Of a stretch of 64,000 nucleotides of DNA, positions 1-12,394 are shown piece by piece. The stretch is from Allodiplogaster sudhausi (taxonomy: Eukaryota > Nematoda > Chromadorea > Rhabditida > Diplogasteridae), in the NCBI GenBank assembly GCA_945643635.1, contig CALZFC010000130.1:426001-490000 (forward strand). The letters are read 5' to 3'. The translations under genes were made by a program, and so were the position numbers. The notes below the pieces were generated by a model that worked only from the letters and a program-made list of their open reading frames with translations, ran no database searches and was not told the origin of the DNA. Each line of letters starts with the position of its first letter. The first letter of the stretch is position 1.

Positions 1-401
1 CAGCAATATGCTTTTACGCTCGAATTTCGTGGTATAATCCTGTATAATTATGATTTAAAGAGCACCACTAAGAAATATATCTCCAGCAGTCAGATACAAT
101 ACCCAATAGTCAAAAAGTAGCAAAGGACATATATTACAGGAAGGAAAGAGCAAGAACCCGGCTGCGGTTCGTACATATGTCGCAGCGACCACTGCATGCT
201 GTGTTGATGAGATCAACAGCAACAAGGTGGTGCTCATCAATCCACTATTCCATTTTCCATTTTGAATGGCTTGTCTTAAGCTTGCATTCTTTCTGCTGAA
301 AGCTTACACTACTTTTATTCATATTTTTTCTCACTACATTTATGAGCTATTCACATTGTTGACTGTGCCTGGAGCTACAGTCATTTGAACCTGTTTTGTA
401 G

Positions 402-482
402 ACCCGCCAGCCATGGAAGCCCGGGAATTCCCGAATGGGCATCGCTTCCATCGGCGACTTCAAGACAGCGAATGGCCGCCCG
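402..482 (+). other. Candidate upstream coding exon of the FIGNL1-like gene
   Basis: The stretch is bounded by a TTTTGTAG acceptor and a CCCG|GTAACC donor. It is GC-rich like other exons here and joins the exon at 1231 in frame (codon CG|G). An alternative frame carries GDFKTANGRP, similar to the FKTA stretch before the AAA domain of FIGNL1, but that frame hits a stop after joining. The exon assignment is therefore tentative. Nothing convincing was seen in 1-400. Confidence 0.4.
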
Positions 483-1230
483 GTAACCAAGCAGATCCGT
501 CGGGTCTTTCCCGAGAACAATAGTGACGTCAGCTATACCTTATACTTTCCTAGTTACCGTAATTTTACCAGCTTCCCGTTGAATATAATATGAGTATTGT
601 TATATTAGAGAAATATTTTTGTCACGCCTGCCAGAGAGCGGTCAGAAACCCTAAATAAAAAAAATTCTGGCTATTTCGCATCTGGATAGCCCTTGATGCA
701 GGTTGATTCGAAAAAAAAACCCAGGGTTTTTGGAATTTAAGGTTTTGTTCTCTGGTTAGTTGGAGGGAAACATTTGAGATGTATATATCGCTTGTTGAGG
801 AGAGCCAAAGTGATGGAGGGCCCCTAGTCGCAGGACCCTCTTCTACAGGACCATTCAACGGCCTCACTGGATCAGGTCGACCGCGATTCTTCGGCAATAG
901 GTTAAGAGCCTATTTTGGAGCTTCTTTGTGAAAGGTGACCAGACGGTTTAGAATAGGTAGAGGAATACTCAGAACGCCTGGATGACCGTGAGTTAGCTAG
1001 ATGCTAGCTACTTTAAGTGGGACGTACTGGGAGATGAAACTAATAGATCTTTGGAAACCATGATCAACTGCATTGGCGCTGCTCTAGAGAAATGGCCTCA
1101 TTTTTTTGTTCGTTTTCTGGTACTAGTGTTTCTTTATTTAAACAATTAAAATAATTAGAAAAAAGTATTTATGGAGTTTTTCCAACTTATTCGTGACATG
1201 CTTTGAAATAAATGTCCTTTTCTATTTTAG

Positions 1231-4200
1231 GCCGGTTGGTAGTTTCCGGCCCCCTTCGAAAGCAAACAGCGTTGGAGCGGGCAGTTTCTCGCACAACAAG
1301 ACTGGAGGCTATGGAGGCTTCCCGCCTGGGTCAATTTCGGAACTATGGGGTAAGTGTGTCCTTGAAATAACGTTCTTATCAGCTTTTCTTAAATTAGAAG
1401 CACAGATTTGTGTTTAATCAATTCTGTTGTTGCTTTTTATTATCATTTAACCCACAAAATCTATATTTTCCTACAGCTGCTGGAGGAAAAACCGGACTTG
1501 CTGCCGAGCCATCTCTGAAGAATTTTGACATGCACATTATTAATCTCATCGAATCGGAGGTTTGAAATACTGTATTAATTTATTTCCCTTGGAAAATTTT
1601 GGGAATTTTACGAACGATTGTGTACACTTATTGTTGGAAGCAGAAGAAGATAAATATAAATATATATTACATGTTTCTGTTTCTAGATTATGTCTCTGGA
1701 CGGATCTACGACATGGGCAGATGTTGCGGGACTGGAAGGGCCCAAAAAGATTCTTAAAGAGATTGTCGTCTGGCCTTTCCTCAGACCTGACATCTTCAAG
1801 GTTGCTTACTCATTTTGTAACTGATTTAAAAAGATTCAATACCTCAATTCTGATTTAGGGAATCCGTGCCCCTCCCAAAGGTGTTCTTCTCTTCGGCCCT
1901 CCGGGAACCGGCAAAACGATGATTGGTATTTTTTTCTTTCTTACAAGCATGCATCTAAAATAAAGGAAAACTTACAAGTAAATTTATAGAGGATGGAAAA
2001 TATCAGCTTAGATACATTGTTCGTAGGACAAGAGGGCAGAAAAGATTTCGAGGTTGTCAAACTTGAGGTGTTCTTTCATTACCTCTTTTGCTGCCCAAAA
2101 ACAGTCTCAGCGGTCAGGCGCCATTCTACAGTATTCTTCGGCCTGGGGCGGCACACTACTTGACTCATCCTAGACCATTTGATCGCGTTGGGAATCGAAC
2201 CTGCACCTTTCGGACAGCTCGAACCCAGCACAACCAATACACTGCGCCCATGCTGTGTAATCTCAATAGAAAACAACTGTTCGCTGTTCCATTTTCTTTC
2301 TCCTTCTGGATATGAAGCTTAAAGAGAGGTCAATCACAGGTCCTAGAGAGCTTGATAATGTAATGAAGGGTACAGTTATTAGATAACCTTAGATTAGATC
2401 ATTCTGGTTGGGGGCGGGGCAGTTTTGGCAATACTGAGAATGTACGAAGGAGATAAGGTCAGGAGTGTGGGGAGAAGGCAAAAGATAGGGAATAGAAGGA
2501 GTTGTGAGGAGGAATTGAGAGTACCGACTGAGATAACTACCTGAGAAGTACCGCAAAGAGAGCCACCCTTTCCTTTTTCAGGCCGCTGTGTCGCTTCTCA
2601 ATGCCGCGCGACCTTCTTCAACATCTCTGCCTCATCACTGACCTCCAAGTGGGTTGGCGAAGGAGAAAAGCTTGTGCGTGCACTCTTCGCCGTCGCCAGA
2701 GTCAAGCTGCCTTCTGTTATCTTCATTGATGAGGTACCGTATACCTTTTCATCGAGAATACGGTAGTAGTTTGTTGAATACATTCGATGTTTTCATTATC
2801 ATTGATTTCCAAAATGTTGCTGTCTACTTAACATGCCCACCCTGATTTTGAGCCTTCCAGGAGTCATACCACATTCTGATTTTGATATAAGAATTGTGTT
2901 TTTACTCTCCCCACCTTGCTTACCGAGCTCCATGCCCCCTTCCCCATCCGTGTTTTCCAAGCTGTCGACAGTGTGATTGATTCCCCGTCTACTTATAAGG
3001 AATTTCCATGCAGAAGCTCTGCCTGAAATGTTTCTCAAGTAGACCAATATTTAAAAATATTGTACACCTATGATTTATCATTTTGATACCATTTGTATCC
3101 TCAGGTCGATTCGCTGCTATCATCGCGGAGCGAGAGTGAACACGAGTCATCAAGGAGAATCAAGACAGAGTTCCTTGTTCAACTCGATGGAGTGGCCACC
3201 AGCAGAGACGAGAGACTGCTTGTACTCGGAGCGACCAACAGGTTAGAGAGTCAGACAAATATTATCTATTACTTATAAAATTTAAAATAAAAAAAGGAAG
3301 ATTGTGCAATAGAATAAAATAATGAATTTTTTTGAGAAGAATTAGAAGTAATAATGAATTTTTTTCTCATTTGTGAAGTAATAATAGAGTAATGATTTAA
3401 GGATACTAAATATTTCCCCAACTAGAAAAAAATGTATAGGGGTTGCGGGTACCCTACTTCTACACAATCTCTTACTCGGTCAACTATCTAAAATTGTCCT
3501 AGGGTTTTGTATAGCTGAATATCAGGAGTTATATGATTGTATGAATGCTATCAGTCGCATTCATTCCTTTCTAGCTCATTGGCTAATTTTGGTTCTACAA
3601 CTTCACTTTTACACTGTGTAAACGGACAGCAAAAATGCAAACGAATTGCAGGCCATACGAACTGGACGAAGCAGCGCGTCGTCGCTTCCAGAAGCGAATC
3701 TACGTAACACTCCCAGAGGACGATGCTCGTGTCTGCATCGTCAGGAGACTCCTCCAGGACACTGACCATTGCATTGTCGAGGAAGACTATCAACAGATAT
3801 CAGAGATCACGAAAGGTGAGCAACTTTGAAAGGGAGCAAGGAGGTTATGCGATGTTGAAAAGAAAGAATCCAAGTTGAATACTACCGTATGCCGGAGCTG
3901 ATTTTTTTTATTTTAGGTAATTTTAATTTAGATTTCATGCAAGAAATAGACAACACTCTTCCTGATACCGGAGAAAGATTTTTTTCTTGTTCTTCCTGTT
4001 GTTGGATTCTAAAAGGAAAATGAAAGTTTACAGGCTACTCCGGCGCTGACATGACCCATCTCTGTTCTGAAGCGGCCCTCGCGCCCATTCGAGAAGCTGA
4101 TAACATTGAGACCGTCCTGGCTTCTTCCGTAAGATTGTTCTATTACTAATTTTATATACAAAACAAGGTATAGTATATATCTATAGTATATACATAAGGT

Positions 4201-4410
4201 ATATACTGTACCTTGGTATACCTGAGGAAATTGGAGAATTTTAAGTTCACTAAATGGTAAGTTCTCTCAAACGTGTTGACTTTCATTCAGATCCGCCCAA
4301 TCTGTGTGGAGGACTTTCGGAAAGCATCGCGAGTTGTCAGGGCTACGGTAGTCACGGACGAGTTGAAGGCATACGAGGAATGGGACAAGAAGTTTGGATG
4401 TCTTGTCTAA
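1231..4410 (+). CDS. figl-1: Fidgetin-like 1 (FIGNL1/FIGL-1-type) AAA ATPase, 5' part unresolved
   Basis: Meiotic-clade AAA ATPase; family members act in RAD51 handling during homologous recombination (known for FIGNL1/FIGL-1, not shown here). Nine exons are supported: 1231-1349, 1477-1559, 1687-1800, 1859-1925, 2582-2733, 3105-3241, 3652-3815, 4034-4128, 4291-4410. All junctions are GT-AG and in frame. Visible motifs are Walker A GPPGTGKT (exon 4), the pore-loop region with [12 protein letters not shown], Walker B VIFIDE (exon 5), [16 protein letters not shown] (exon 6), sensor GATNR and the C-terminal DKKFGC ending that is typical of FIGL-1. The N-terminal region is not fully resolved: an exon at about 402-482 ends in the right phase, and a different frame of the same stretch contains FKTA, a motif also seen in FIGNL1. 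More exons may lie left of the window. AATAAA signals occur about 200 bp after the stop. Confidence 0.93.
2180..2262 (-). repeat. tRNA-derived (SINE-like) sequence in a FIGNL1 intron
   Basis: Read on the minus strand it has an A-box-like GGGCGCAGTGTATTGG and, about 40 bases later, an exact B-box GGTTCGATTCC, both RNA polymerase III promoter parts. No clean cloverleaf with a matching acceptor stem could be drawn, so I call it a tRNA relic or SINE head rather than a functional tRNA. It lies in the 656-bp intron between exons 4 and 5, the longest supported intron of that gene, which suggests an insertion. Confidence 0.5.
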
Positions 4411-5262
4411 TGGTAATTACTGTAATTTGAAAACAATAAGTTCCCGGTTCATAGTTATAGGCCACACGTTATACATTCTGTTGAACAACAACTGATACTT
4501 TCGCTCAATGTGTTTGTGAGTGATGTCATCGTAATTGTGTCGAAAAAGTATAAAGTGAATGAAGTGTCTATTGGCTGATCTGACCTCAGTATTACTCCAT
4601 TAGTAAATAATAAAACAGCGCCTAACCATTAGCAGCTACCTGGTGTTCCACACGCTTCGTACCTCTCCCTGTCTCTTTCTTTCGGACGATTAGCATAACC
4701 AAGTCAAAATAAAAGTTGTGTCAATCAATTAGCAGTGTTATAATTGAAGTTAGTGCACAAAAACGCTTCATCCGCCATTGTACTTTTGGATTAGACAAGA
4801 TGGAATTGGCTAGGCAGTCAGAAGTAGCTGTTGCTCCCAGCGAATGGTGGCGGAAATTCAGCTTCATTTATTTGTTTTATTCCAGAAGAATGGCAGAAAA
4901 GCATTTTGCTCATTCTATAAATCATATTTTGAATGAGTTTGAGTCTTGCACTGAAGTGCCTTAAATGGTATGAATTTGACCGTAATTCACTTTAAACGCG
5001 TTGTTTTCGCGGTAAAAACGGACGCGTGTGTTTTTAGGCGAAGCGTGTGCGGATTTGGTTGGGGTGCTTTATTTTCGTTTCGAAAAGTTCTAGAGCGGCT
5101 GTATGCGTTATTTCTTCGGTTATTTCTTTGGTAAAAGTGTATTTCGACAATTTGCAAGCGTATGCATGCTCTAAATACGTTATTAATTGCTCGTTTGGAG
5201 GGCATTTTGTGCGTAATAGTACAGTAAAGAAATGCTGACAAATTGTTCAGAAGTCTCAAACA
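4411..5262. other. Intergenic region between FIGNL1-like and SR genes
   Basis: Contains the FIGNL1-like 3' UTR (AATAAA near 4606 and 4709) and presumably the SR promoter. Open frames here have AT-rich, non-coding-like codons. No gene seen. Confidence 0.6.
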
Positions 5263-8029
5263 ATGGCATCGAATCGCGTGTACATCGGCCGCCTCTCTTC
5301 GCGTGCTTCCGAGCGCGACATCGAGCACTTCTTTCGTGGCTACGGCCGCCTTCGTGATATAGTCATGAAGAACGGCTTTGGCTTTGTGGTTAGCTTTTCT
5401 TTTCTTAGATTTTATTAACGTTTATCTTTCCAATTGCTTATATTTTATAAGCATTACCATTAGACAACGAATTACTGTTTATTTGACACAAGCAACACAG
5501 TTGGCCCGCGCCTAGCAGTAACTAGCACGGGACCTTGGCCATATCGATTTAACGTGGCAACGAGAAGTGCCGGGCTCCCTTCCAAGGGCGCGCACATTTC
5601 TTGCTCACGCAGGATTTGTTCCATAGAATTGGCTCTTTCTGTTTGAACAGCTACTCATTGAAGGCTCATTCTTCCTAGCACATGAATGAATATACTCATA
5701 GGGATTGTGCGTGCAATATAGATACAACATATATTGAAGCGTTTCACCGGACATTAGACACGATGCAACAGGGGCTGCGTCCCGACGATGATATTAGTGT
5801 GAGGGGTACCTTGACTACTATTTTAAATTTATAGGGAAGACATAACAAAAGGGAACGGATAGAGTGATATTATACGTTTTCCAGGAGTTTGACACGTCTC
5901 GCGACGCGGACGACGCGATCTACGACCTGAACGGGAAGGAGCTGGCGGGCGAGCGCGTCCAACTGGAGCTGTCGCGCCGCCGTCCGGACCGTGGCGGCGG
6001 CGGTGGTTTCGGAGGACCGCCGATGCGCCGCGACTCAAGGCCGCAGCAGTTGCTCATTTCTCCAAAACCCCCCTCCTATGACATAATGGCAGAAGAGAGG
6101 CCTAGAAGAGGGCCTAGAACTGAGTCTCTCTGGGCGGGAGGAGGCTCTCCCTCTCTCTCTCGTGGCCATCCAGCCTTTGACTGACTGACTGAGACACTGG
6201 CACTCTCTGTGACTGGCTGTCCCTCTCTCTCTCTGTGTCTCTGTGACTGACTGACTGACTGTGAAACTCTCACGCGTGGCGTGTGCCGTGGGTTCTTCCG
6301 AGAGTCGCAATTGTGAGGCGTATGTTTTTTGACCCAAAAGAGATCCAAAACTGTAGAATCCATAGGTACAAAACGAATACCGAAATGGTACCGAAAACCA
6401 TTCTTTTACCGGAGTTGTAACCCTAGCCAGTCACTCACTCTAAAAGCGGAAAGTAATTCGATTAAAAAGCGGAAATTGATTCACAAATTATAAGCCCCTT
6501 TATAATAAATGAAAGCTATATGTTGATATGTCGAACTCACTGTTAACCTTTGGTATGCCTTCAGGTACGGCCCACCGACTCAGACACGCCACAGACTCAT
6601 CGTCGAGAATCTTTCTACCCGCATCTCGTGGCAGGCACGTTGAGAATTATATGGCTTGCATTTAAGGAAGACTGCAAGAGAACATCGAAGAAAACTTTAG
6701 CAATATTTCGCAATCAAATAGGAGGCCACAACGGGGTCTCAATAGGTGCTTAAGGCAATATTATTGAAAAGAAGATGTGCTTTGTGAACTGATTAACGGT
6801 GAAGGAAAATGCCTCTTATTTTAAATGAGGTTCTAATTCCTTTTCAATTTGCAGGATCTGAAGGACATGATGCGCTCGTACGGAGATGTCACCTACGCCG
6901 ATGCTCACAAGGAGCGCCGCAACGAGGGGTGAGCATCTTGATCATCGTCTACCTGGGGTATATTCATAATGAATCACGGATTGACAGAAGATTGGGCGTG
7001 GGAAAGGGGAGGTATGGGGCCGGAAACCGAACTCAGGGTTAGCTATCCCCACGTCTTTCAGAATCCTCTGCTTCGCGACTCGTGACGACCTGAAGCGTGC
7101 GATGGACAAGATGCAGGGCAAGGACGTGAACGGACGCAAGCTCAAGCTCATCGACGACAGCGAGAAACGCGGCGCTGGCGGCAGCCGCTCGCGATCCCGA
7201 TCGCCCAGGTATACTGATGATGCTAGGTTGATGAAAAGAATGAAAGCCAGGGCGGTAAGATAGTGTGAATGTGCCTTAAAGGGATATTATTGAATTGGTA
7301 TCAGTCTTTCTTTAGATGGGACAAACAATCTTTTATGATTTAGAAGAAAAACCAAAATATTACTTTCAGACGTTCTCGCTCACGCTCTCGCAGAAGCTCG
7401 CGTTCTCGTTCTCGCAGCAGGTAATTGTGCTTTTCTACTAGGGCCTCCTTTCCCGAGAGGCTTTTCAGCCATTGCATTAGATGATAGTATGATGACATGA
7501 GATAAGCAATTCCTCTCTTCAGCCGCTCTCGCTCGCACAGCAAGTCGCGCTCGCGCAGCCGCTCCAAGGGACGCGACGCGGGCAAGACGCGTGACTCGCG
7601 CAGCAAGAGCCGCAGTCGCACCCGGTCGGCCAGTCCGAAGAAGGAGAATGGAGGGGCAGGAGACAGGGACAGGTCAGGAAGGGGAAACTTGTACTCAGGG
7701 CATTCAATCAATATTATAATCGTAGGCTTGACAAATTCGAAAGATGGAAAGAGACAGAAAGAGAGAGAGAGAGAAAGATACAGGGCAGGGAGTTGAGAAG
7801 AAGAGTGGAACAGAGAAAAGCGAGCAGAAATCAGTGTGTGAGAGGGTTGAATGATGGGAGAAAGAGAGCGAAAGCAAGAGAAAAAGCTAGAGATTTCAAT
7901 GATTGCAGGTCTCGCTCGCGTTCCGGATCGCCCCGTGGACGCTCTGCTTCTCCGAATGGCCATGCTGCTGAGAAGTCACCAGCCAAGGATGACGGGAGCG
8001 ACCGCAGTCGCAGTGCGTCGCCGGCCTAG
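5263..8029 (+). CDS. SR splicing factor with two RRMs and RS domain (SRSF4/5/6, RSP-1/2 type)
   Basis: 297-residue nuclear splicing regulator. Exons: 5263-5388, 5885-6039, 6565-6634, 6855-6928, 7062-7208, 7370-7420, 7523-7672, 7909-8029; summed length 894 nt keeps frame. RRM1 (about residues 1-75) has RNP2 VYIGRL and RNP1 NGFGFVEF. A Gly-rich linker follows. RRM2 is the pseudo-RRM type, with [23 protein letters not shown] and VTYADAHK. The tail is RS/SR dipeptides ending SRSASPA. Two introns lack a GT donor: after 6039 (CAAG|GC) and after 6634 (GGCAG|GC). The second is forced by the family-conserved SWQ|DLKD junction. Protein SR factors often autoregulate by alternative splicing, and the repeat-rich introns 2 and 3 would be the place to look. 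The polyadenylation signal AATAAA is at about 8519, inside the duplicated segment. Confidence 0.93.
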
Positions 8030-8230
8030 ACCCAGTGAAGAACTGGGCCAACTTCAAGTCACCCATTTCCATCCGAGAGACTGCGTGGTGATCTCAAAAG
8101 CTTATGCCCCTTGGCCTCTCCAATGGTCGTTAACTATTCTTCTTCCGTTGTTGTGGCTTCTCTCCTTTGTCTCTTCTGCTCGCTCCCCCATAGTGAATCT
8201 GGCGCCTTTCCATTCTGACTACATTGCGCA

Positions 8231-9950
8231 AGTTCCGACGCCCACCCAGGCCGAGCACACCCTAGTTGCCCCCTTCTATGTTCCCGTCATCTAATATGGT
8301 TTTGTGTCGTCAAGTGTTGTGTATTACACTATTAACTCTCATTATTCTCTTCACTCCTATTTATTGGCTGTTTCACGCTGTACAGCTACTCAATATTTGT
8401 TGTCAGGAAAGTTTTTTTGCTGTTGTTTTCCTATTTAACACCAAGGAAATGAATCTTTAGTTCTGAAATCGTTTGAGGTTGAATGTGTTTGTTTCTTTCT
8501 TATGAATGAGTAGTTGCGAATAAAGGAAAGTTCGAAAGATGTTGTTCAGTTTCAGTAAAGACTCGGTTGGGAATTCTTTGGAAATGTGAACAATGAATCC
8601 CGGAATGGTTTATTTTAGAAAGCAAGTTGGCATCTGAGGCTTGTCAGTTTCAAAGCAGATAATGGTGATATAGGAACTGTGACTTGGACAAGGGGACCGA
8701 GGCTAGATGAGGAAGGGTTCAGGGCAAAGATTCCTGGCAGGAGGCAGCCCTTGGGCTACTTAGCTAGCGGGCGAGTCGGGATAAGGGAGGTGGACGATGG
8801 GGCGTTCTACCGCGGAGGGCGACTGCTGTTCGACTTCCTGGACCAACGCTCACTCTTCAGCATCTTCGCAACACGGTCGCTGTTGCTGGCAGTGGAGTGC
8901 TGGATGGGCTTCTTGGATGGCTGAAAGAGAGGCAGGTGAAGAGGAGAGAAAGAACCAGGGCAAGATGGAAAGAAGGGACAATGCAGAGAGGAAGCCTGCT
9001 AAGAAGTCGTGATGATGAAGAGGAAACCAGCGGGACGGAGCGGTGAAAGAAGAGTCAAGGTGTGAGAGGGTTGAAGGGAGGTAGAGAGAAAATGAGAGAG
9101 CGAGAGCGAAAGTGAGAGACAAGAGAGAGAGAGAGTAGAGAGAGAGCTGTTAGGGGGCCTTTCCGCAGGATGACCTTGTTGCGATGGTTGGCGTCAGTAA
9201 GGCTGTTTGTCGCCTTCTCCTCTCGCATCCTCTGAGATTCATCTTTCTCCTTCTGTAAATAGGAAATCGATGATTCTTGCCATCTTGAAATATTATTCGA
9301 TTGGAGACTACATGATCTTTCCGAATATCATAGATTTCGCACGACGATAGTAGATAGCGAATCTAACAATACGATATAATTGATATAATGTTCTAGATGT
9401 TCGCCTTTGCTTCCTCCCTCCTCCCTCTTCCTGAGACCGTGTTTTTAAAACCAAAAACACATGTGCTCTCTCTTCTCTCTCTCTCTCACTCTCTCTCTCT
9501 CTCTCTCCCTCTCCCTCTCCCTCTCTCTCTCACCTTCACTGAAGGCGCGACGGGACCCTTGCGTCCGCCATGACGCGTCCGCTTCCTCTTCTTCCCGTAC
9601 GCGCAAAGGTGGCACGCGGCAACGAGGCAGGTCAGGATGGAGAGAGCGAAGACAAGCGCGGTGAAGGCGGAGAGGGCGATGAAGCAGCCCCACTCCAGCA
9701 CGACCGCGTGCGCAGACTCACTGAGGGTGAGAGATAGAGGTTGAGAGAGAGAGAGAGAGAGAAATAAAGGAGGGAGAAGGAGAGGGAGAGAGAAATAGAG
9801 GGTGGAGAGTACGAGGAGAGGGAGAGAGAGTGTGGAATGGCAGTGAGAGAGGGAGAGGGAAAGTGAGTGAGAGAGACAGAAATTAATGGGGTGTAGGGAG
9901 TGGGAATAGCAGACGCACTCGAAGTGGATGACGGAGCTGGCGATAATATC
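8231..9950. repeat. Tandem segmental duplication, copy 1 (1720 bp)
   Basis: Begins GTTCCGACGCCCACCC in the SR gene 3' UTR and ends ...GCGATAATATC, immediately followed by the same GTTCCGACG of copy 2. The copies are about 99% identical by eye, differing by a few substitutions (near 8674, 8859, 9303) and CT-repeat length. The SR 3' UTR and the 3' half of the convergent membrane-protein gene are both inside. Confidence 0.95.
8807..9950 (-). pseudogene. 5'-truncated duplicate of the single-pass membrane protein gene
   Basis: Carries copies of the last exons of the gene at 10527-12155, including the transmembrane exon (about 9545-9732). The exon with NDTS is cut at the duplication junction after 9950, and both upstream exons and the start are absent. 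What precedes the cut is SR 3' UTR sequence, so no promoter or start codon is supplied. Confidence 0.75.
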
Positions 9951-11680
9951 GTTCCGACGCCCACCCAGGCCGAACACACCCTAGTCTGCCCCCTTCTATG
10001 TTCCCGTCATCTAATATGGTTTTGTGTCGTCAAGTGTTGTGTATTACACTATTAACTCTCATTATTCTCTTCACTCCTATTTATTGGCTGTTTCACGCTG
10101 TACAGCTACTCAATATTTGTTGTCAGGAAAGTTTTTTTGCTGTTGTTTTCCTATTTAACACCAAGGAAATGAATCTTTAGTTCTGAAATCGTTTGAGGTT
10201 GAATGTGTTTGTTTCTTTCTTATGAATGAGTAGTTGCGAATAAAGGAAAGTTCGAAAGATGTTGTTCAGTTTCAGTAAAGACTCGGTTGGGAATTCTTTG
10301 GAAATGTGAACAATGAATCCCGGAATGGTTTATTTTAGAAAGCAAGTTGGCATCTGAGGCTTGTCAGTTTCAAAGCAGATAATGGTGATATAAGGGCTGT
10401 GACTTGGACAAGGGGACCGAGGCTAGATGAGGAAGGGTTCAGGGCAAAGATTCCTGGCAGGAGGCAGCCCTTGGGCTACTTAGCTAGCGGGCGAGTCGGG
10501 ATAAGGGAGGTGGACGATGGGGCGTTCTACCGCGGAGGGCGACTGCTGTTCGACTTCCTGGACCAACGCTCACTCTTCAGCGTCTTCGCAACACGGTCGC
10601 TGTTGCTGGCAGTGGAGTGCTGGATGGGCTTCTTGGATGGCTGAAAGAGAGGCAGGTGAAGAGGAGAGAAAGAACCAGGGCAAGATGGAAAGAAGGGACA
10701 ATGCAGAGAGGAAGCCTGCTAAGAAGTCGTGATGATGAAGAGGAAACCAGCGGGACGGAGCGGTGAAAGAAGAGTCAAGGTGTGAGAGGGTTGAAGGGAG
10801 GTAGAGAGAAAATGAGAGAGCGAGAGCGAAAGTGAGAGACAAGAGAGAGAGAGAGTAGAGAGAGAGCTGTTAGGGGGCCTTTCCGCAGGATGACCTTGTT
10901 GCGATGGTTGGCGTCAGTAAGGCTGTTTGTCGCCTTCTCCTCTCGCATCCTCTGAGATTCATCTTTCTCCTTCTGTAAATAGGAAATCGATGATTCTTGC
11001 CATCTTGAAATATTATTCGATTGGAAACTACATGATCTTTCCGAATATCATAGATTTCGCACGACGATAGTAGATAGCGAATCTAACAATACGATATAAT
11101 TGATATAATGTTCTAGATGTTCGCCTTTGCTTCCTCCCTCCTCCCTCTTCCTGAGACCGTGTTTTTAAAACCAAAAACACATGTGCTCTCTCTTCTCTCT
11201 CTCTCTCACTCTCTCTCTCTCTCTCTCTCTCTCCCTCTCCCTCTCCCTCTCCCTCTCTCTCTCACCTTCACTGAAGGCGCGACGGGACCCTTGCGTCCGC
11301 CATGACGCGTCCGCTTCCTCTTCTTCCCGTACGCGCAAAGGTGGCACGCGGCAACGAGGCAGGTCAGGATGGAGAGAGCGAAGACAAGCGCGGTGAAGGC
11401 GGAGAGGGCGATGAAGCAGCCCCACTCCAGCACGACCGCGTGCGCAGACTCACTGAGGGTGAGAGATAGAGGTTGAGAGAGAGAGAGAGAGAAATAAAGG
11501 AAGGAGAAGGAGAGGGAGAGAGAAATAGAGGGTGGAGAGTACGAGGAGAGGGAGAGAGAGTGTGGAATGGCAGTGAGAGAGGGAGAGGGAAAGTGAGTGA
11601 GAGAGACAGAAATTAATGGGGTGTAGGGAGTGGGAATAGCAGACGCACTCGAAGTGGATGACGGAGCTGGCGATAATATC
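9951..11680. repeat. Tandem segmental duplication, copy 2 (about 1730 bp)
   Basis: Second copy of the unit at 8231-9950; ends at GATAATATC, after which unique sequence resumes. The junction shows at most one base of shared sequence, so replication- or end-joining-type duplication fits better than recombination between repeats. Because it runs into the intact 5' part of the membrane-protein gene, copy 2 carries the working 3' exons. Confidence 0.95.
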
Positions 11681-12155
11681 GCGCAGAACTGCACTCCGCA
11701 CACTCGTGTCGTTCAGGTTGCACTCCTAGAAGATACATATGTATGTATAAACTCCGCCAAGGCGTCTATCTTTAACAACCAGAAATCTCCACCCTCCCGT
11801 CAACTTCTATATTAGAACCGTAAAACCATCTAAGTTAGCTCCGCCCACCCGTCCAACTCTGACTTAGCTCAGCCCCCCTGCCAACTCCGAACACGACAAT
11901 ATATCATGTTCTTATAATATGTATTTTATTTGCCTGGCCATCTGAAGTGCCGTTGTTCGCCTCCATGCTGACGAATTCGTCTCTAAATAGTAAAGGAGTT
12001 ATAATATTAAAAAATTATTTTCTAAATTTGCAATTGCAACATATTTTCTATTAACCATAAGCTTGTTAGAGTTATGTCAAATTTATTCTACAATAAATTA
12101 ATTAAGTAAATAAATATTTCACAACGAATAAATCGAAGAACCCAGCTGAAGTCAT
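10527..12155 (-). CDS. Small single-pass membrane protein, family not recognised
   Basis: 172 residues from six exons (minus strand): 12142-12155, 11934-11982, 11649-11725, 11266-11452, 10895-10972, 10527-10640 (519 nt, in frame). The start ATG directly follows a CCCTCGCAG acceptor, as in spliced-leader genes. No signal peptide. About 50 residues with two N-glycosylation sequons (NGT, NDT) precede one hydrophobic segment around GCFIALSAFTALVFALSIL, then a basic stretch KKRKRTR and a Ser/Lys-rich tail ending SSRPPR, so N-out/C-in topology is likely. The second exon ends CAG|GCAAAT, a GC donor. The gene lies 240 bp downstream of the phosphatase on the same strand, so an operon is possible. The short first exon and the function are uncertain. 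Confidence 0.62.
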
Positions 12156-12394
12156 CTGCGAGGGAAAGAAGCAGCCACGCCCGACGAGGGAGGGCGAGTG
12201 AAATGAGAGTAGGAAACGATTGCGTCGAAATGTGTTTGCTCATTTGAATGTGATCATTTGAATATAAATTTGAATGCCACTATCAGCAACGATGTTCTTA
12301 CGATAAATTTGTTTATCAAAATATATTTCTTGAAATTAATTTAGGGGACATTTCTTCCGAAAAAATTTGCATCAGAAGTCTGAAGAATTGTGTA

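Noticed and set aside
2088..2315. Coding exon within the FIGNL1 intron
   Set aside because: Overlaps the tRNA-like relic and interrupts conserved protein between GKTMIG and RCVASQ.
9486..9977. Long Ser/Leu-rich open frames (also 11206-11703, 13299-13874, 38226-38537, 40245-41011, 51172-51744)
   Set aside because: They are translations of CT/GA microsatellites; the real coding parts are only the short non-repetitive exons among them.
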